The notes: a model not told the origin generated them from the sequence alone. Counted from the first letter of the stretch, positions 36,043 through 45,869 are shown. The stretch: 64,000 bases of DNA from Psychrobacter sp. DAB_AL43B (GCF_900168255.1 NZ_LT799838.1:1302001-1366000), one strand, 5' to 3'. Numbers and translations are program-made.

Positions 36043-36888
36043 GGATTTGCGATATTGGTTGGGTGTGGCTGCTACTAAACGTTTAAAAGTACGCTGAAAG
36101 TGCGCTTGATCAGCAAACCCGGCATTTAAAGCAGTATCGATAATAGATATCCCTTTTTTCAGTTGTTGCTGACCGTATTGAATGCGTTTATTGACAATAT
36201 AAGCATGGGGCGTCATGCCAAAGTGCTGCCTAAAGCTTCGAATAAGATAACTGGGACTATAGCCACTCAATGTACATAATTCATCAAGCGATAATTCCTC
36301 AGTGCAGTGCTCATTTAAGTAAATGGCTAATTTATTCAATGCTGCGGGCGTCTGTCTATCAAGTACTAATTTTTGATTATCAAGTGTATGCATAAGAGTA
36401 GATAAGTATTCAATCACTTGCGTTTGCTTATCAAGTAGCTCTCGGGTATCGTCCAAAAGGATCGCTGCCATTGTACAGTAGCCTTGATACAGGTGCTTAT
36501 CGGTAATAACCGCATTGGCGATATCTTGCCAGCGCGGTCGTTGTAATAAACCTTCATCATAGCGCAGCTGCGTTAGCCACGCGGTATCGACATAGAGCAT
36601 GAGATAAGCCCAAGGCTGGTTTTCGATAGGGTTACAGGCATGCGGCCAGTCTGGATTCATCAGTACCAAATGGCCTTGTCTGACATGGTAGCTATCATCA
36701 CGATAAATAAAGGTGCTTATGCCTTGCGTTATCCCGCCTAAAGACCAGTGGGTATGACTATGAAGATCATAACAAACCTTGCGACCATCCGTGATTTTAC
36801 GCAGCTCTATATGTGGCATTCTAGAATCGCGCCAAAAGATAGGCGTGTGTGGGTCAGTCATAAAGTGTCCTGATAAGTAAAATTGCAA
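36028..36888 (-). CDS. AraC-family transcriptional regulator
   Basis: The 286-residue protein has an N-terminal cupin-like sensing half (YDLHSHTHWSLGGITQG, GHLVLMNPDWPHACNP), the AraC-binding-type domain. Two C-terminal helix-turn-helix motifs follow: LSLDELCTLSGYSPSYLIRSFRQHFGMTPHAYI, split by the family turn, and SIIDTALNAGFADQAHFQRTFKR. Its tail overlaps the tail of the LysE gene. Regulators of this arrangement often control a neighbouring exporter, so the LysE gene is the first candidate target. Confidence 0.88.
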   Translation of the reverse strand: MQFYLSGHFMTDPHTPIFWRDSRMPHIELRKITDGRKVCYDLHSHTHWSLGGITQGISTFIYRDDSYHVRQGHLVLMNPDWPHACNPIENQPWAYLMLYVDTAWLTQLRYDEGLLQRPRWQDIANAVITDKHLYQGYCTMAAILLDDTRELLDKQTQVIEYLSTLMHTLDNQKLVLDRQTPAALNKLAIYLNEHCTEELSLDELCTLSGYSPSYLIRSFRQHFGMTPHAYIVNKRIQYGQQQLKKGISIIDTALNAGFADQAHFQRTFKRLVAATPNQYRKSSTKH

Positions 36889-36995
36889 AAGCTACTATAA
36901 GGTTGAAAATAGCGGAATCTAGCGTTTAACCTTTATAGTATCTGTAAACTCTAGTTACTTCAAAGACTACTATTTATAACTACTAGTGCTTAAAA

Positions 36996-38270
36996 TTAAG
37001 GCACAGCTAATACAGCGCAATTACATAAATCGCTACTCTCAAATTGAGTCATATCACCAGCCCTAAGCTCTGGTACCGGAAACACTCTGACCGTCAAAGG
37101 TTTATTTAATCGATAAGCCATAGTGCCCGTATCTCGCATCAAGGCACATAGTTTATCGATAGGCGTATCCCCCGGAATAGGAACCGTATCAAGACCAATG
37201 CCGCAGACAGCGCTATTGGTTAATAACATAGGTATGTCAAACTCATTATCAATGGTGGCTTGCGCTAATCCCTTATCCTCAGTAACCGCCAACATCAATC
37301 CTGAAAATCCGATGATATCAACACCTGTTACGGTTTTAAAAACTTTCGTTAATAAAGCCGATACCTCAACCGTACCTGAAGCGCCAAAATAAGGAACGCC
37401 AAGCAGTTTGTAAACGTCAACCATCGAATGACATTCTTTAGAGGGTGCAGGCGAGGTATCCATACCTAGATAAGTCCAGCCTGATGCTGCGTCAAGTCGC
37501 TTCACGCAACTATCTATATTATCAATATGATGCTGTAACGCTACGCTCAAAGCATCAAAGGCAAGGCGCTGACGTTGCTGATAAGTAGCAGAGTTAAAGC
37601 CGGACTTCTCACGAACATGCTGTAAGGTTTTTACCAATAAATCAGGCGTTTCAAGACCAACAACAAAGCCTTTATCAGTCTTACCGCTATGATAGCTCGC
37701 TGGAAAATAAGGAATAAATTCATCACAGTTAAAATTTACCGTAAAGTTAAAATTACCTTCACCCCTAGGTGTGAGCTTAGAAATATTCTGTATCGCTAGA
37801 GCACATTGTTCAATCAATGCATTATCTAAAACACCGATCTCATTAGCGGTGACATTCACACAAGCGTTGCACAAATCGCCATATTTAGCGATAAGCTCAG
37901 GCAAAAGGCTAATCTCATGCGCTGTCTTAGCTTCTCCTATGGCAAAGCGAACTCGCAGACCATTTTTACCTTTATTGAGCGTCGCTAAAATATCAGTGAT
38001 GGTAGCCAATCCAGTGGCAGCAGCTGACACGTTTGAGATATCCAAATACTTGCCGAATGGATTGGTTACTATACGAATGGATTGCACGCTATAGCCTTCA
38101 TTGCCTAGACCTGCAACTATTTTTTCACAGTGCTTGATAGCCTCTTCTAGTGCAGCATGCCATGTTGTCATGTCCGTATTTAAATTGATGAATGTAGTTA
38201 CTGTACGTACTTTACAAAGATCTTTATCCTTTAACTCTTTTGCTATCTTAAAATTACTACTATTGTTCAT
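36996..38270 (-). CDS. DUF711 (UPF0210) family protein
   Basis: The 424-residue protein has the family opening KVRTVTTFINL..., then AIKHCEKIVAGLGNEGYSVQSIRIVTNPFG. Later come LTPRGEGNFNFTVNFNC, the small-residue-rich YFGASGTVEVSALLTKVFK and VCGIGLDTVPIPGDTP. DUF711 proteins are widespread and of uncertain biochemical role; some structures relate to glycyl-radical-like barrels. There is no signal peptide. The gene stands alone, and neighbours do not reveal a pathway. Confidence 0.78.
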   Translation of the reverse strand: MNNSSNFKIAKELKDKDLCKVRTVTTFINLNTDMTTWHAALEEAIKHCEKIVAGLGNEGYSVQSIRIVTNPFGKYLDISNVSAAATGLATITDILATLNKGKNGLRVRFAIGEAKTAHEISLLPELIAKYGDLCNACVNVTANEIGVLDNALIEQCALAIQNISKLTPRGEGNFNFTVNFNCDEFIPYFPASYHSGKTDKGFVVGLETPDLLVKTLQHVREKSGFNSATYQQRQRLAFDALSVALQHHIDNIDSCVKRLDAASGWTYLGMDTSPAPSKECHSMVDVYKLLGVPYFGASGTVEVSALLTKVFKTVTGVDIIGFSGLMLAVTEDKGLAQATIDNEFDIPMLLTNSAVCGIGLDTVPIPGDTPIDKLCALMRDTGTMAYRLNKPLTVRVFPVPELRAGDMTQFESSDLCNCAVLAVP

Positions 38271-38389
38271 GGTTGTCTCCGTTTTTTAATCAAAATATAT
38301 GAGGAGTGAAATTTAACAACACCTCTACAGATAGCTGGTTTTACCTAATTTAGGTAAAACCTATAAAAATTCTGACTGTGGCCTAGAAA

Positions 38390-39810
38390 TTATATAGATA
38401 GTGAACTGATATATTCACCCAACCATTTCAGAAACTCATGACTCGTCGTCGCCACATTTAACCTTAAATAAGTTGAAGACTGAGCATTTGGATTAAACAA
38501 CTGACCAGGGGCAACAAGCCAGCCGTCTTTATAAGCTTCTAGGGCAAGTTTTCCAGAATCCACTCCTGTATCTATCCAAGCAAAAATACCTTGATTGGTA
38601 TGTTCAGGGTAATTTATATCTATTTTAGATAGTGCATCTCGCATATCTTGATGAGCGATATAGAGTTTCTGATGTACTTTCTTGAGCTGACGACGGTATT
38701 CTCCTTGCGTCCATAGCCGATGAACCACGCGCTCGCCAAACTCTGGTGAGGTCATATTGCTAAGGGTTTTAAGCTTAATTATCTGATTGATAAACCTATC
38801 AGGACTCACTAACATGCCCACGCGCCAGCCTGATGCCATCGATTTTGAAAAACCAGTAGCATAAAATACGCGCTCAAACTGGTCTATATTAGCGTACCTA
38901 AGCGGCTTTTCATCAGGTAAAAATGCGGCGTATAAATCATCCTCAAAAATACAAACATCGTATTCATGCATTAAGTTTAAGACTTGATGGGCGCGGGCAG
39001 GTTGCAAATTATAGGATGTTGGATTATGAAGTACGCTGTTAGTAATGTATAACTTGGGACGATATTTTTCTAAAATCTGTCTCATTTGTTCAATGTTCGG
39101 GCCTTGGTAGTCACGTTCAACTGATACCACCTGATAGCCTTTGATACCACCTGATAGCCTTGCTGTTGTAAGGTACTTGACGTCCAATACCAACCAGGAT
39201 TATCTACTACGACCGTATCACCTACGTTTAATAATAGTTGAGTAACTGTCAAAATAGCCTGCGAAACCCCTGTTGTAGTGATAATATTATCGGTACTAGT
39301 ATGAATACCTAGCAAACCTAAATACTGGACTAATTGCTCGCGAAGAGGTAAATAACCTTGAATCTCACCGTAGTTATAGATAAAGCTATCGATATCTTGG
39401 TTAACCTGCCTGACCGCCCATTGCATCCTATCATTCTTAACCCACTCCACGGGCAGCTCACCTGATCCTGGTGCTCGGTGATTAGGAACATCGTTCAACA
39501 TTTGCTGTACTAGCCAGCTAGTATCGACCACGGCTTTTTTATCTAAAATCTCTATACTTCTATTCTGATTCGATTGAGGTAATACGTAATAGCCGGAATT
39601 CGGCTTAGCCATTAACACATTCGTAGCGACTAGTTGCTCATAAGCTTGGGTCACGGTAAAGCTCGAAACACCCAAAATTGTAGCTAGTTTACGTATAGAA
39701 GGCACTCTCTGGTAGGGTTTGTAGACTTGACTATCAATTCGCTGCTGAATCCATTCGATCACAGCAGCGGTTTTACTGATATTAGGATTAAGAGTGAGAG
39801 TGTCGTTCAT
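38390..39810 (-). pseudogene. MocR-type (GntR-aminotransferase) regulator, frameshifted
   Basis: The N-terminal part (39810 to about 39122) has a GntR winged helix (VPSIRKLATILGVSSFTVTQAYEQL) and the start of a fold-type I aminotransferase domain. The C-terminal part (39193-38390) is in another frame and carries FEDDLYAAF and the PLP lysine in GFSKSMASGWRVG. The two overlap exactly at a 20-bp tandem duplication; deleting one copy gives a continuous 466-residue-type protein like the intact paralogue at 44469-45869. Apart from this the sequence looks undamaged, so the inactivation is recent or reversible. Confidence 0.88.
39122..39161. repeat. Exact 20-bp tandem duplication inside the mocR gene
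   Basis: TGATACCACCTGATAGCCTT occurs twice in a row. Twenty is not a multiple of three, so the second copy shifts the frame. The intact paralogue has a single equivalent stretch. Confidence 0.95.
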
Positions 39811-39870
39811 AAAGTAGTGGGCTTATTATTAGAATTAAGAAAGTGTGCCCATAGCTGTCAAGGGCTATCT

Positions 39871-39886
39871 AACTATACACTTTGTT
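39871..39886 (-). promoter_or_regulatory. 16-bp motif shared by two mocR promoters (copy 1)
   Basis: Read on the minus strand, AACAAAGTGTATAGTT lies 60 bp before the broken mocR start codon. The identical 16-mer lies at 44387-44402, 66 bp before the intact paralogue. It includes a -10-like TATAGT. Confidence 0.55.
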
Positions 39887-39972
39887 GGTAATTTTAAAAA
39901 ATGCATCGGTATTCTTAGGTGGTGAAGTCGTACTATTACTCCATATATATAACACAACGATTTGGAGACATG

Positions 39973-40611
39973 ATGTTTACCCCTAAAGCTTTTAAAGAAG
40001 ACAGTTTTGAGACCATACAAGCGTTTATTAAAGAAAAACCGTTAGTGACGGTCATTGCACAAACGGGCAACGGACTGGAAGCTTGTCATATTCCCATGTA
40101 CTGGCAAGATGATGGTAGTGAGTTTGGTTGCCTATATGGTCATATTGCTAAGGTAAATGCGCTAAATAACAGTGCCAATCTTGCTGCGCCGTGGCTGGTT
40201 ATCTTTCAAGATGCTGGGCACTACATTAGCCCTAATTGGTATCCTAGCAAAGCAGTGACCCATAAAGAAGTACCGACATGGAATTATCGTAGCGTACATA
40301 TCACGGGCAATGTCAGCCTATTAACTGCGCCTGAAGCACTTGTTGACATCTTATCGAAGCAGACGATCGATTTTGAAGCTAGCCAACCACATCCTTGGTC
40401 ACTTGATGATGCGCCTGTAGAGTACATTCAGGCGATGTGTCGCGCCATCGTTGGTATTCGTGTCGATATCACCGATGTTCAAGCGCAGTTTAAGCTGAGT
40501 CAAAATAAAACGGTTGAGAATAGAGTAGGGGTTGTCGCAGGTTTGAAAGAGCTTGGAACGTTTGAAGCTGACAAGATGGCAATGTTAGTTGAAAAGGTAA
40601 ATGAAGATTAA
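39973..40611 (+). CDS. PaiB-like FMN-binding protein
   Basis: The protein has 212 residues from ATG 39973, chosen because GGAGA lies 4-5 nt upstream and MFTPKAF matches the family N-terminus (MYxPxxF). Family features are LVTVIAQTGNGLEACHIPMYW, YGHIAKVNAL, and the conserved HYISPNWYPSK...VPTWNYRSVHITG block. The fold is a split-barrel FMN-binding domain. PaiB of Bacillus was described as a negative regulator of sporulation and protease genes, but the true role of Gram-negative members is unclear. It is divergent from the broken mocR gene and may be its target. Confidence 0.85.
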   Translation: MFTPKAFKEDSFETIQAFIKEKPLVTVIAQTGNGLEACHIPMYWQDDGSEFGCLYGHIAKVNALNNSANLAAPWLVIFQDAGHYISPNWYPSKAVTHKEVPTWNYRSVHITGNVSLLTAPEALVDILSKQTIDFEASQPHPWSLDDAPVEYIQAMCRAIVGIRVDITDVQAQFKLSQNKTVENRVGVVAGLKELGTFEADKMAMLVEKVNED

Positions 40612-40674
40612 GCTTGATTATAAGGGTATGAATGAGCGATATTTCATTCAATAAAACCAACTTGAGATAAAACT

Positions 40675-41274
40675 ATGATATCAACGCGAACCGTTGGGAT
40701 ATTATTATTCAACGACGTTGAAGTACTAGACTTTGCAGGACCTTTTGAAGTGTTCTCTCTAGCGGAGAGCGATAAAGGTCATAAGCACTTTAACGTCATT
40801 ACCATTGCCGAGCAGCAAGCGCCAATATATGCTAGAAATGGTTTAACCGTTATTCCTGATTACAGCTTTGCAAATCAGCCTAATATCAATATTTTAGTGA
40901 TTCCGGGTGGTTACGGTGCTGAGAAGGTTGAGATAAACAATCCAGTGGTTACCGATTGGATTATCTCTCAAGTAAAGCTTACCGAGTTAACGCTTTCAGT
41001 TTGTACGGGCGCTTTGCTATTAGCTAAGGCTGGATTGCTGGCTGGCAAGTCTGCAACTACCCATTGGATGGATTTGGAAAATTTAGCATCCTATCCTAAT
41101 ATTGAAGTTATCGCTAACACCCGTTTTGTCGATGCTAGCGATAAGACGACTAATCTTGTCACCTCAGCAGGAATAAGTGCAGGTATTCACGCTAGCCTGT
41201 ACTGTGTGGAGAAGTTAATAGATAGTCAAACCATGCAAACAACTGCCAGACGTATGGAGTTTGATATAAGTTAA
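40675..41274 (+). CDS. DJ-1/PfpI-family protein (GATase1-like)
   Basis: The 199-residue protein has ILLFNDVEVLDFAGPFEVF (about 9-27) with the family Glu/Asp positions, LVIPGGYGAEK, and the nucleophile elbow LSVCTGALLLAKAGLLAG with Cys near residue 105, followed by ATTHW. These match the DJ-1/PfpI class that includes isonitrile hydratase and the N-terminal domain of GlxA regulators. There is no AraC helix-turn-helix at the C-terminus, so it is an enzyme or chaperone-like protein rather than a regulator. It lies 63 bp after the PaiB-like gene and may form an operon with it. Confidence 0.82.
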   Translation: MISTRTVGILLFNDVEVLDFAGPFEVFSLAESDKGHKHFNVITIAEQQAPIYARNGLTVIPDYSFANQPNINILVIPGGYGAEKVEINNPVVTDWIISQVKLTELTLSVCTGALLLAKAGLLAGKSATTHWMDLENLASYPNIEVIANTRFVDASDKTTNLVTSAGISAGIHASLYCVEKLIDSQTMQTTARRMEFDIS

Positions 41275-41321
41275 AAGCGTTGATAAATTTGCGTAATAGT
41301 GCAAAAACCAGTCGTTTGATT

Positions 41322-42278
41322 CTACGAATGAATAAGTTTTTTACCGCCACTAATCTTCACATTAGCTAATACCAACCCTGATAGAATAAACAGCATAGCC
41401 AGCATCTTCCACCACGTCACGACTTCCCCCATAAGCAGCACTGAGGTCGCCATACCGAATACGGGCACCAGCAAGGCAAATGGCGTAACTTTTGAGGCCG
41501 TATTTTGCGCGAGCAAGTGTGCCCACAGTCCAAAGCCAATCAGCGTTGAGATGTACACGATAAATCCAAGCGACAGCCAAGACTTAATTGATGCTTGCGT
41601 AAACGTCGCCACCTGCCATGCAGCGCTCTCAAATATAAGAGACGATAGGGTCAAAATTACACAAGCGATCAAACCGCCCCATGCCACCAGTGCCAACGCA
41701 GACAGTGCTGATGCTTTATTCTTGCTGTTAGTAAGTGAACCAGTATGCAGGCTAGTGCCTTGCTGCATCGTCTGTGCCATTGCTTGCATTGATACTTGCT
41801 TCGAGGCAATGTTGCCAAAACTCCAACCAATTGCTGCAATCAAGATACAAAAGAACCCAATCAAAGGCATATCACCGCCAAGGTTTAGCGCGATGACGCC
41901 AAGACCTAGCATACCAACTAACATACCGACGATCTGCATGAGATTTACTGCCTCACCTAAGATGACATACGCCAGTAATACCGTGATAAATATCTGAACT
42001 TGTAGCAATAGTGCTGTTAATCCTGCCGAGGCACCCAAATGCATGGCGGTAAATACAAACGCATATTGCATGACAAACGTACCAATAGCATAGATAAATA
42101 GCGTACGGTTAAACTTGGGCGGCTTAAGAAATAAAACCAGTGGCACAGCGGTAAAGAAAAATCGCATGGCGGTGAGCATTAGTGGTGGAAAGCTTTCGAG
42201 CGCCCATGCAATAAAGGTAAAGTTCACACCCCAAATAAAGGCAACTAGTACTGCTAAGGCGATGTAGATTGGGTTCAT
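41322..42278 (-). CDS. EamA-type (DMT superfamily) metabolite exporter
   Basis: The 318-residue protein has ten hydrophobic segments in two EamA halves. The first half has FIWGVNFTFIAWALESFPPLMLTAMRF and ILGEAVNLMQIVGMLVGMLGLGVIAL; the second has a matching LLMGEVVTWWKMLAMLFILSGLVLANV end. A loop of about 40 residues (QAMAQTMQQGTS...NSKNKASA) in the middle is longer than usual. The family exports amino acids such as O-acetylserine or cysteine, among others. No specific substrate can be given. Confidence 0.82.
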   Translation of the reverse strand: MNPIYIALAVLVAFIWGVNFTFIAWALESFPPLMLTAMRFFFTAVPLVLFLKPPKFNRTLFIYAIGTFVMQYAFVFTAMHLGASAGLTALLLQVQIFITVLLAYVILGEAVNLMQIVGMLVGMLGLGVIALNLGGDMPLIGFFCILIAAIGWSFGNIASKQVSMQAMAQTMQQGTSLHTGSLTNSKNKASALSALALVAWGGLIACVILTLSSLIFESAAWQVATFTQASIKSWLSLGFIVYISTLIGFGLWAHLLAQNTASKVTPFALLVPVFGMATSVLLMGEVVTWWKMLAMLFILSGLVLANVKISGGKKLIHS

Positions 42279-42380
42279 ACATTATCCTAAGGTTGTTATT
42301 CTAAAGATTAAGTGTCCTGAAAAAATACTTTTAAATTCAAAGCACTACACGAGCCATGAAGCTAATTAATTATCACTCTA

Positions 42381-43571
42381 TTAATAGCCTCTTTTTTTGA
42401 AGGCAAATACAAATAGGATAAATAGAGCCGATATCGAAATAGAAAATATAAAGAATACTAAGTTGGTATTTATCCAGCCAAAATAGCTCAGTATAGGCGC
42501 AGGAAGAAAAGCGCCTAAGGTTGCAAAAAAAGCAATGACGGTTTCATTAATTCCTTGAAATCTCAGCCTTCGCTCCCCTTGAATATTACTTAGCAGCGTT
42601 GATCCTCCTGAATAAGTAAAATTCCAGCCAATGCCTAAAATAACTAAAGCGATATTAATAAAAATAGTGTCAACAAAAATAATAGGCAATAAACAAGAGA
42701 TGGAGATCAAAACAAAGCCAAGTATGATTGTGTTAATGCTATTGACGAGATTGATAATCTTTGCCACAAAAAATGAGGGCAAAAACATGGCAAGTACATG
42801 CATTTGGATCGCGTAAGATGCATAATCAAAAGAATGGCTTTGCTTTAAAAATAGTGACGACGCTATCATCATAAGGTTCATGATGTAGTAGCCTAGAGCA
42901 CCGCCTAATATACCGATGACAATGATGTATTTTCTAACCTCTGTCGTGTTTAAGGGTACCGCTTTTGTTTTTAGACTGCTTTTACCGTGACGAACGTTTG
43001 CTCTATTCCAAAAATAAATAATGACAAATAAAATAATGGCAAGCGCTGACAAAGCTAGATAAATGAGCGAATAATTAGGTAAGTCTGACGCTTTGGCTAA
43101 ATTGATAGCCAATAATGGCGCGACTATCGCAGCAAACACACCACCTGAGATGACCATTGACGTGGCTTTGGGAATAAGCTCACTACTTATAGTATCTGTA
43201 GCGGCAAATCTATAAAAGTTAGCGGTTGAGATAAAAAGCCCTAGTAAAAAGTGACTTAGGCATAAATACAAAAAGTTATTATCTATTAAAGATAAAAATC
43301 CAATAATGCCTGACAAAAATAAAAACCCAATACCTGCGTTAAAAATACGATATCTACCGAATTTTTTCATGAGTTTTGAGAATAAAACGGTGCTGACTAG
43401 AATGGCTAAAAATTGCAATCCATAAGGAATAGTGGCATAGCTCACTGTTGGTGCTAAAGATAACCCGACTAAAGCGGCTACCGTTACCGATAGCACCGCG
43501 GTTGTTAAATTAATACTTTGGCCAATTAATAAAAAATAGACATGGTTGGGTAGTTTTTTATTGGTTTGCAT
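42381..43571 (-). CDS. Major facilitator superfamily transporter
   Basis: The 396-residue protein has twelve predicted membrane spans. The loop between spans 2 and 3 (KLMKKFGRYRIFNAGIG) fits the MFS motif A position in degenerate form, and there is a central hydrophilic loop (NRANVRHGKSSLKTKAVPLN). Later spans include GWNFTYSGGSTLLSNIQGERR. It is probably a drug or metabolite exporter, but no substrate is indicated. It stands between EamA and LysE exporters on the same strand, each with its own gap of about 50-100 bp. Confidence 0.8.
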   Translation of the reverse strand: MQTNKKLPNHVYFLLIGQSINLTTAVLSVTVAALVGLSLAPTVSYATIPYGLQFLAILVSTVLFSKLMKKFGRYRIFNAGIGFLFLSGIIGFLSLIDNNFLYLCLSHFLLGLFISTANFYRFAATDTISSELIPKATSMVISGGVFAAIVAPLLAINLAKASDLPNYSLIYLALSALAIILFVIIYFWNRANVRHGKSSLKTKAVPLNTTEVRKYIIVIGILGGALGYYIMNLMMIASSLFLKQSHSFDYASYAIQMHVLAMFLPSFFVAKIINLVNSINTIILGFVLISISCLLPIIFVDTIFINIALVILGIGWNFTYSGGSTLLSNIQGERRLRFQGINETVIAFFATLGAFLPAPILSYFGWINTNLVFFIFSISISALFILFVFAFKKRGY

Positions 43572-43617
43572 ATAGTCTCTATCTAAAGTCGAATTTTAAG
43601 CGTTAAGCAATTATTAT

Positions 43618-44295
43618 CTATAGCCAAAGCGTTAGAGCACAATATAGCGTCATAAGTACAATCACCGCATGAATTACCCGCATTACTCGCGGTAAATGCA
43701 CCAATTTACGTAGCCAGTGACCACCAGCCGCCCAACAGCTGATGGATAAGATATTAATGACTGCACTCATCGCGAGTAATGAATAGTTATCTAACCAAGG
43801 CCTGCCAGCATTAAACATCGCTAGACTAGGAGCGACTACGGTCATCGTCCATGCTTTGGGATTGAGCCATTGAAACAGTAGCGCTTGTCCAAAACTTAAA
43901 GGCAATTCACCGAAGCTTTTTTTTACCTCAATAACACTCTCACCAGCTTGTTGACGTTGTCGTTCCTGTAGTAGCGCCTCATTAATGATAGCGGTAAAGT
44001 TGGTCTTAGCCATTTGATAGGTGAGCCATAACAGATATAGTGTGCCCAACACTTTTATAATCAACATAACGGCAGGGAAACTAACGACTAACGCCGCCAT
44101 CCCCCAATAGCTCAGCCAAAGCATAATCGTGACGCCGAGAGTAATCCCAAGCATGTGCCAGCGACATGCCCAAAATCCACGTTTAATACTGCCATGCAGT
44201 AGCATCAAGTTATTGGGACCTGGCGTGATAGAATTGACCAGCATAAAAATAGCTAATGCCGTTATACTGCCTTCAAAGCTTACGGTTGACCCCAT
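43618..44295 (-). CDS. LysE/RhtB-family exporter
   Basis: This 225-residue membrane protein carries the LysE signature NSITPGPNNLMLLHGSIKRG near the N-terminus and LLFQWLNPKAWTMTVVAPSL in the middle. Between them is a charged cytoplasmic loop (LQERQRQQAGESVIEVKKSF). It is divergent from the intact MocR regulator at 44469, with 173 bp between them holding a TTCAC-N5-GTGAA palindrome. MocR regulators often activate the divergent neighbour, so it is the likely target. Confidence 0.85.
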   Translation of the reverse strand: MGSTVSFEGSITALAIFMLVNSITPGPNNLMLLHGSIKRGFWACRWHMLGITLGVTIMLWLSYWGMAALVVSFPAVMLIIKVLGTLYLLWLTYQMAKTNFTAIINEALLQERQRQQAGESVIEVKKSFGELPLSFGQALLFQWLNPKAWTMTVVAPSLAMFNAGRPWLDNYSLLAMSAVINILSISCWAAGGHWLRKLVHLPRVMRVIHAVIVLMTLYCALTLWL

Positions 44296-44373
44296 TTGTA
44301 TATTGTCCTTATGGTTTTAAGTTGTTGATGAACTCAACTATAATTTAAATACCCATAACAGACCCGCTACAGT

Positions 44374-44402
44374 TTCACGAGTGGTGAACAAAGTGTATAG
44401 TT
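44374..44402 (+). promoter_or_regulatory. Palindrome and shared 16-bp motif upstream of intact mocR
   Basis: TTCAC-GAGTG-GTGAA (44374-44388) is a perfect 5-5-5 inverted repeat. It runs directly into AACAAAGTGTATAGTT (44387-44402), the 16-mer also found ahead of the broken mocR gene. Autoregulation and control of the divergent LysE gene are both possible. Confidence 0.55.
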
Positions 44403-44468
44403 GCTCCTAACATTACAATTTACTTATTTGCCTATTTATAATTAGACAAGAAAAGAAGCGCATTCATT

Positions 44469-45869
44469 ATGGTCGAAACTTATACTCTCAATCCCAACTT
44501 GACCAAAACTGCTGCTGTTACTGAATGGCTCCAGCAGCGTATTGACTGGCAGATTTATTTGCCCAATCAGCGCGTGCCATCGGTGCGAAAATTAGCAAAA
44601 CTATTAGACATATCAAGCTTTACGGTGGTACAAGCTTATGAGCAGCTGGTTGCTACTAACGTATTAATCGCTAAGCCCAGCTCAGGCTATTATGTCAATA
44701 CGCAAGCAAAATTAGCTCAGCCGAATGATGATAAAAGAGCGGTCATTAAGTACCCAGTAATAGATACGCGCTGGCTGGTGCAGCAAGTTTTTAGTGATAT
44801 CCCGCACTATCGCTCACCAGGGGTGGGAACATTACCGAGAGACTGGGTACGTAATGATAAGATGGAATGGGCAATACGGCAGGTAACCCAGCAAGCCGAT
44901 AGCTTTATCTATGATTATGGTAATGTTCAAGGTTATTTGCCGCTACGTCAGCAGCTGGTGCAACACTTAAGTACTCAAGGTATGCAAACCTCTACTGATA
45001 ATGTTATTACCACAGCGGGTGTCTCACAAGCGGTCACGATGGCCGCACAGCTGCTTACCCAAGCTGGCGATACCGTCTTAGTCGATGGGCCAGGTTGGTA
45101 TTGGTTATCAAGCTGCCTACAACAACAAGGCCTAAATGTAATAGCGATTGAGCGTGATTATCAAGGACCTAATATTGAGCAAATGCAAAAGCTATTCGCG
45201 GCGCACCGTCCTAAGCTCTATCTCACTAATAGCGTGCTGCACAACCCAACATCCTATAATCTACATCCTGCCCGCGCGCATCAGGTCATTAATTTGATTC
45301 ATGAATACGATGCTTATATATTCGAAGATGATTTATATGCCGCCTTTGTACCGAATAATCAGACACTACGCTACGCAAGTCTAGATCAGTTTGAACGAGT
45401 GTTCTATGCAACAGGGTTTTCAAAGTCGATGTCGTCTGGTTGGCGCGTCGGTATGCTGGTAAGTCCCGATAAATTCGTTGATGATATGCTGAGGATCAAA
45501 ACTTTGAGTAATTTGAACACCCCAGAATTTGGTGAGCGAGTTATCCATAGATTATGGACGCATGGTGAGTATCGCCGGCAAATTAAAAAGGTTCAGCAGC
45601 TTATATATGCTGCGCACGAAAGACTGCGTAAATTATTGCCAAGGATTGGGCTTATTTATCCTGAGCATACACAAGCAGGTCTTTTTGTTTGGGTAGACAC
45701 AGGGCAGGATACCGGACCGTTAGCATTGGATGCGTATAAAGACGGCTGGCTAGTCGCGCCAGGGCAACTGTTTTACCCAGATGTTCGTACTTCGACATAT
45801 CTGCGACTCAATGTATCGACAACTAACGATGAGTTTTTGGCTTGGTTAGAGAAGTATTTAGATAATTGA
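44469..45869 (+). CDS. MocR-type GntR-aminotransferase regulator (intact paralogue)
   Basis: In this 466-residue protein an N-terminal GntR winged helix (VPSVRKLAKLLDISSFTVVQAYEQL, about 36-60) is joined by a linker to a fold-type I aminotransferase-like domain. That domain has TTAGVSQAV, LTNSVLHNPTSYNL, FEDDLYAAFV, and the PLP lysine in ATGFSKSMSSGWRVG near residue 322. MocR proteins use PLP or PLP-linked amines to sense metabolites. It is a close paralogue of the broken gene at 38390-39810 (matching opening, TLNPNxxKTAAVxEWxQQRID), and divergent from a LysE exporter, its probable target. Confidence 0.88.
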   Translation: MVETYTLNPNLTKTAAVTEWLQQRIDWQIYLPNQRVPSVRKLAKLLDISSFTVVQAYEQLVATNVLIAKPSSGYYVNTQAKLAQPNDDKRAVIKYPVIDTRWLVQQVFSDIPHYRSPGVGTLPRDWVRNDKMEWAIRQVTQQADSFIYDYGNVQGYLPLRQQLVQHLSTQGMQTSTDNVITTAGVSQAVTMAAQLLTQAGDTVLVDGPGWYWLSSCLQQQGLNVIAIERDYQGPNIEQMQKLFAAHRPKLYLTNSVLHNPTSYNLHPARAHQVINLIHEYDAYIFEDDLYAAFVPNNQTLRYASLDQFERVFYATGFSKSMSSGWRVGMLVSPDKFVDDMLRIKTLSNLNTPEFGERVIHRLWTHGEYRRQIKKVQQLIYAAHERLRKLLPRIGLIYPEHTQAGLFVWVDTGQDTGPLALDAYKDGWLVAPGQLFYPDVRTSTYLRLNVSTTNDEFLAWLEKYLDN

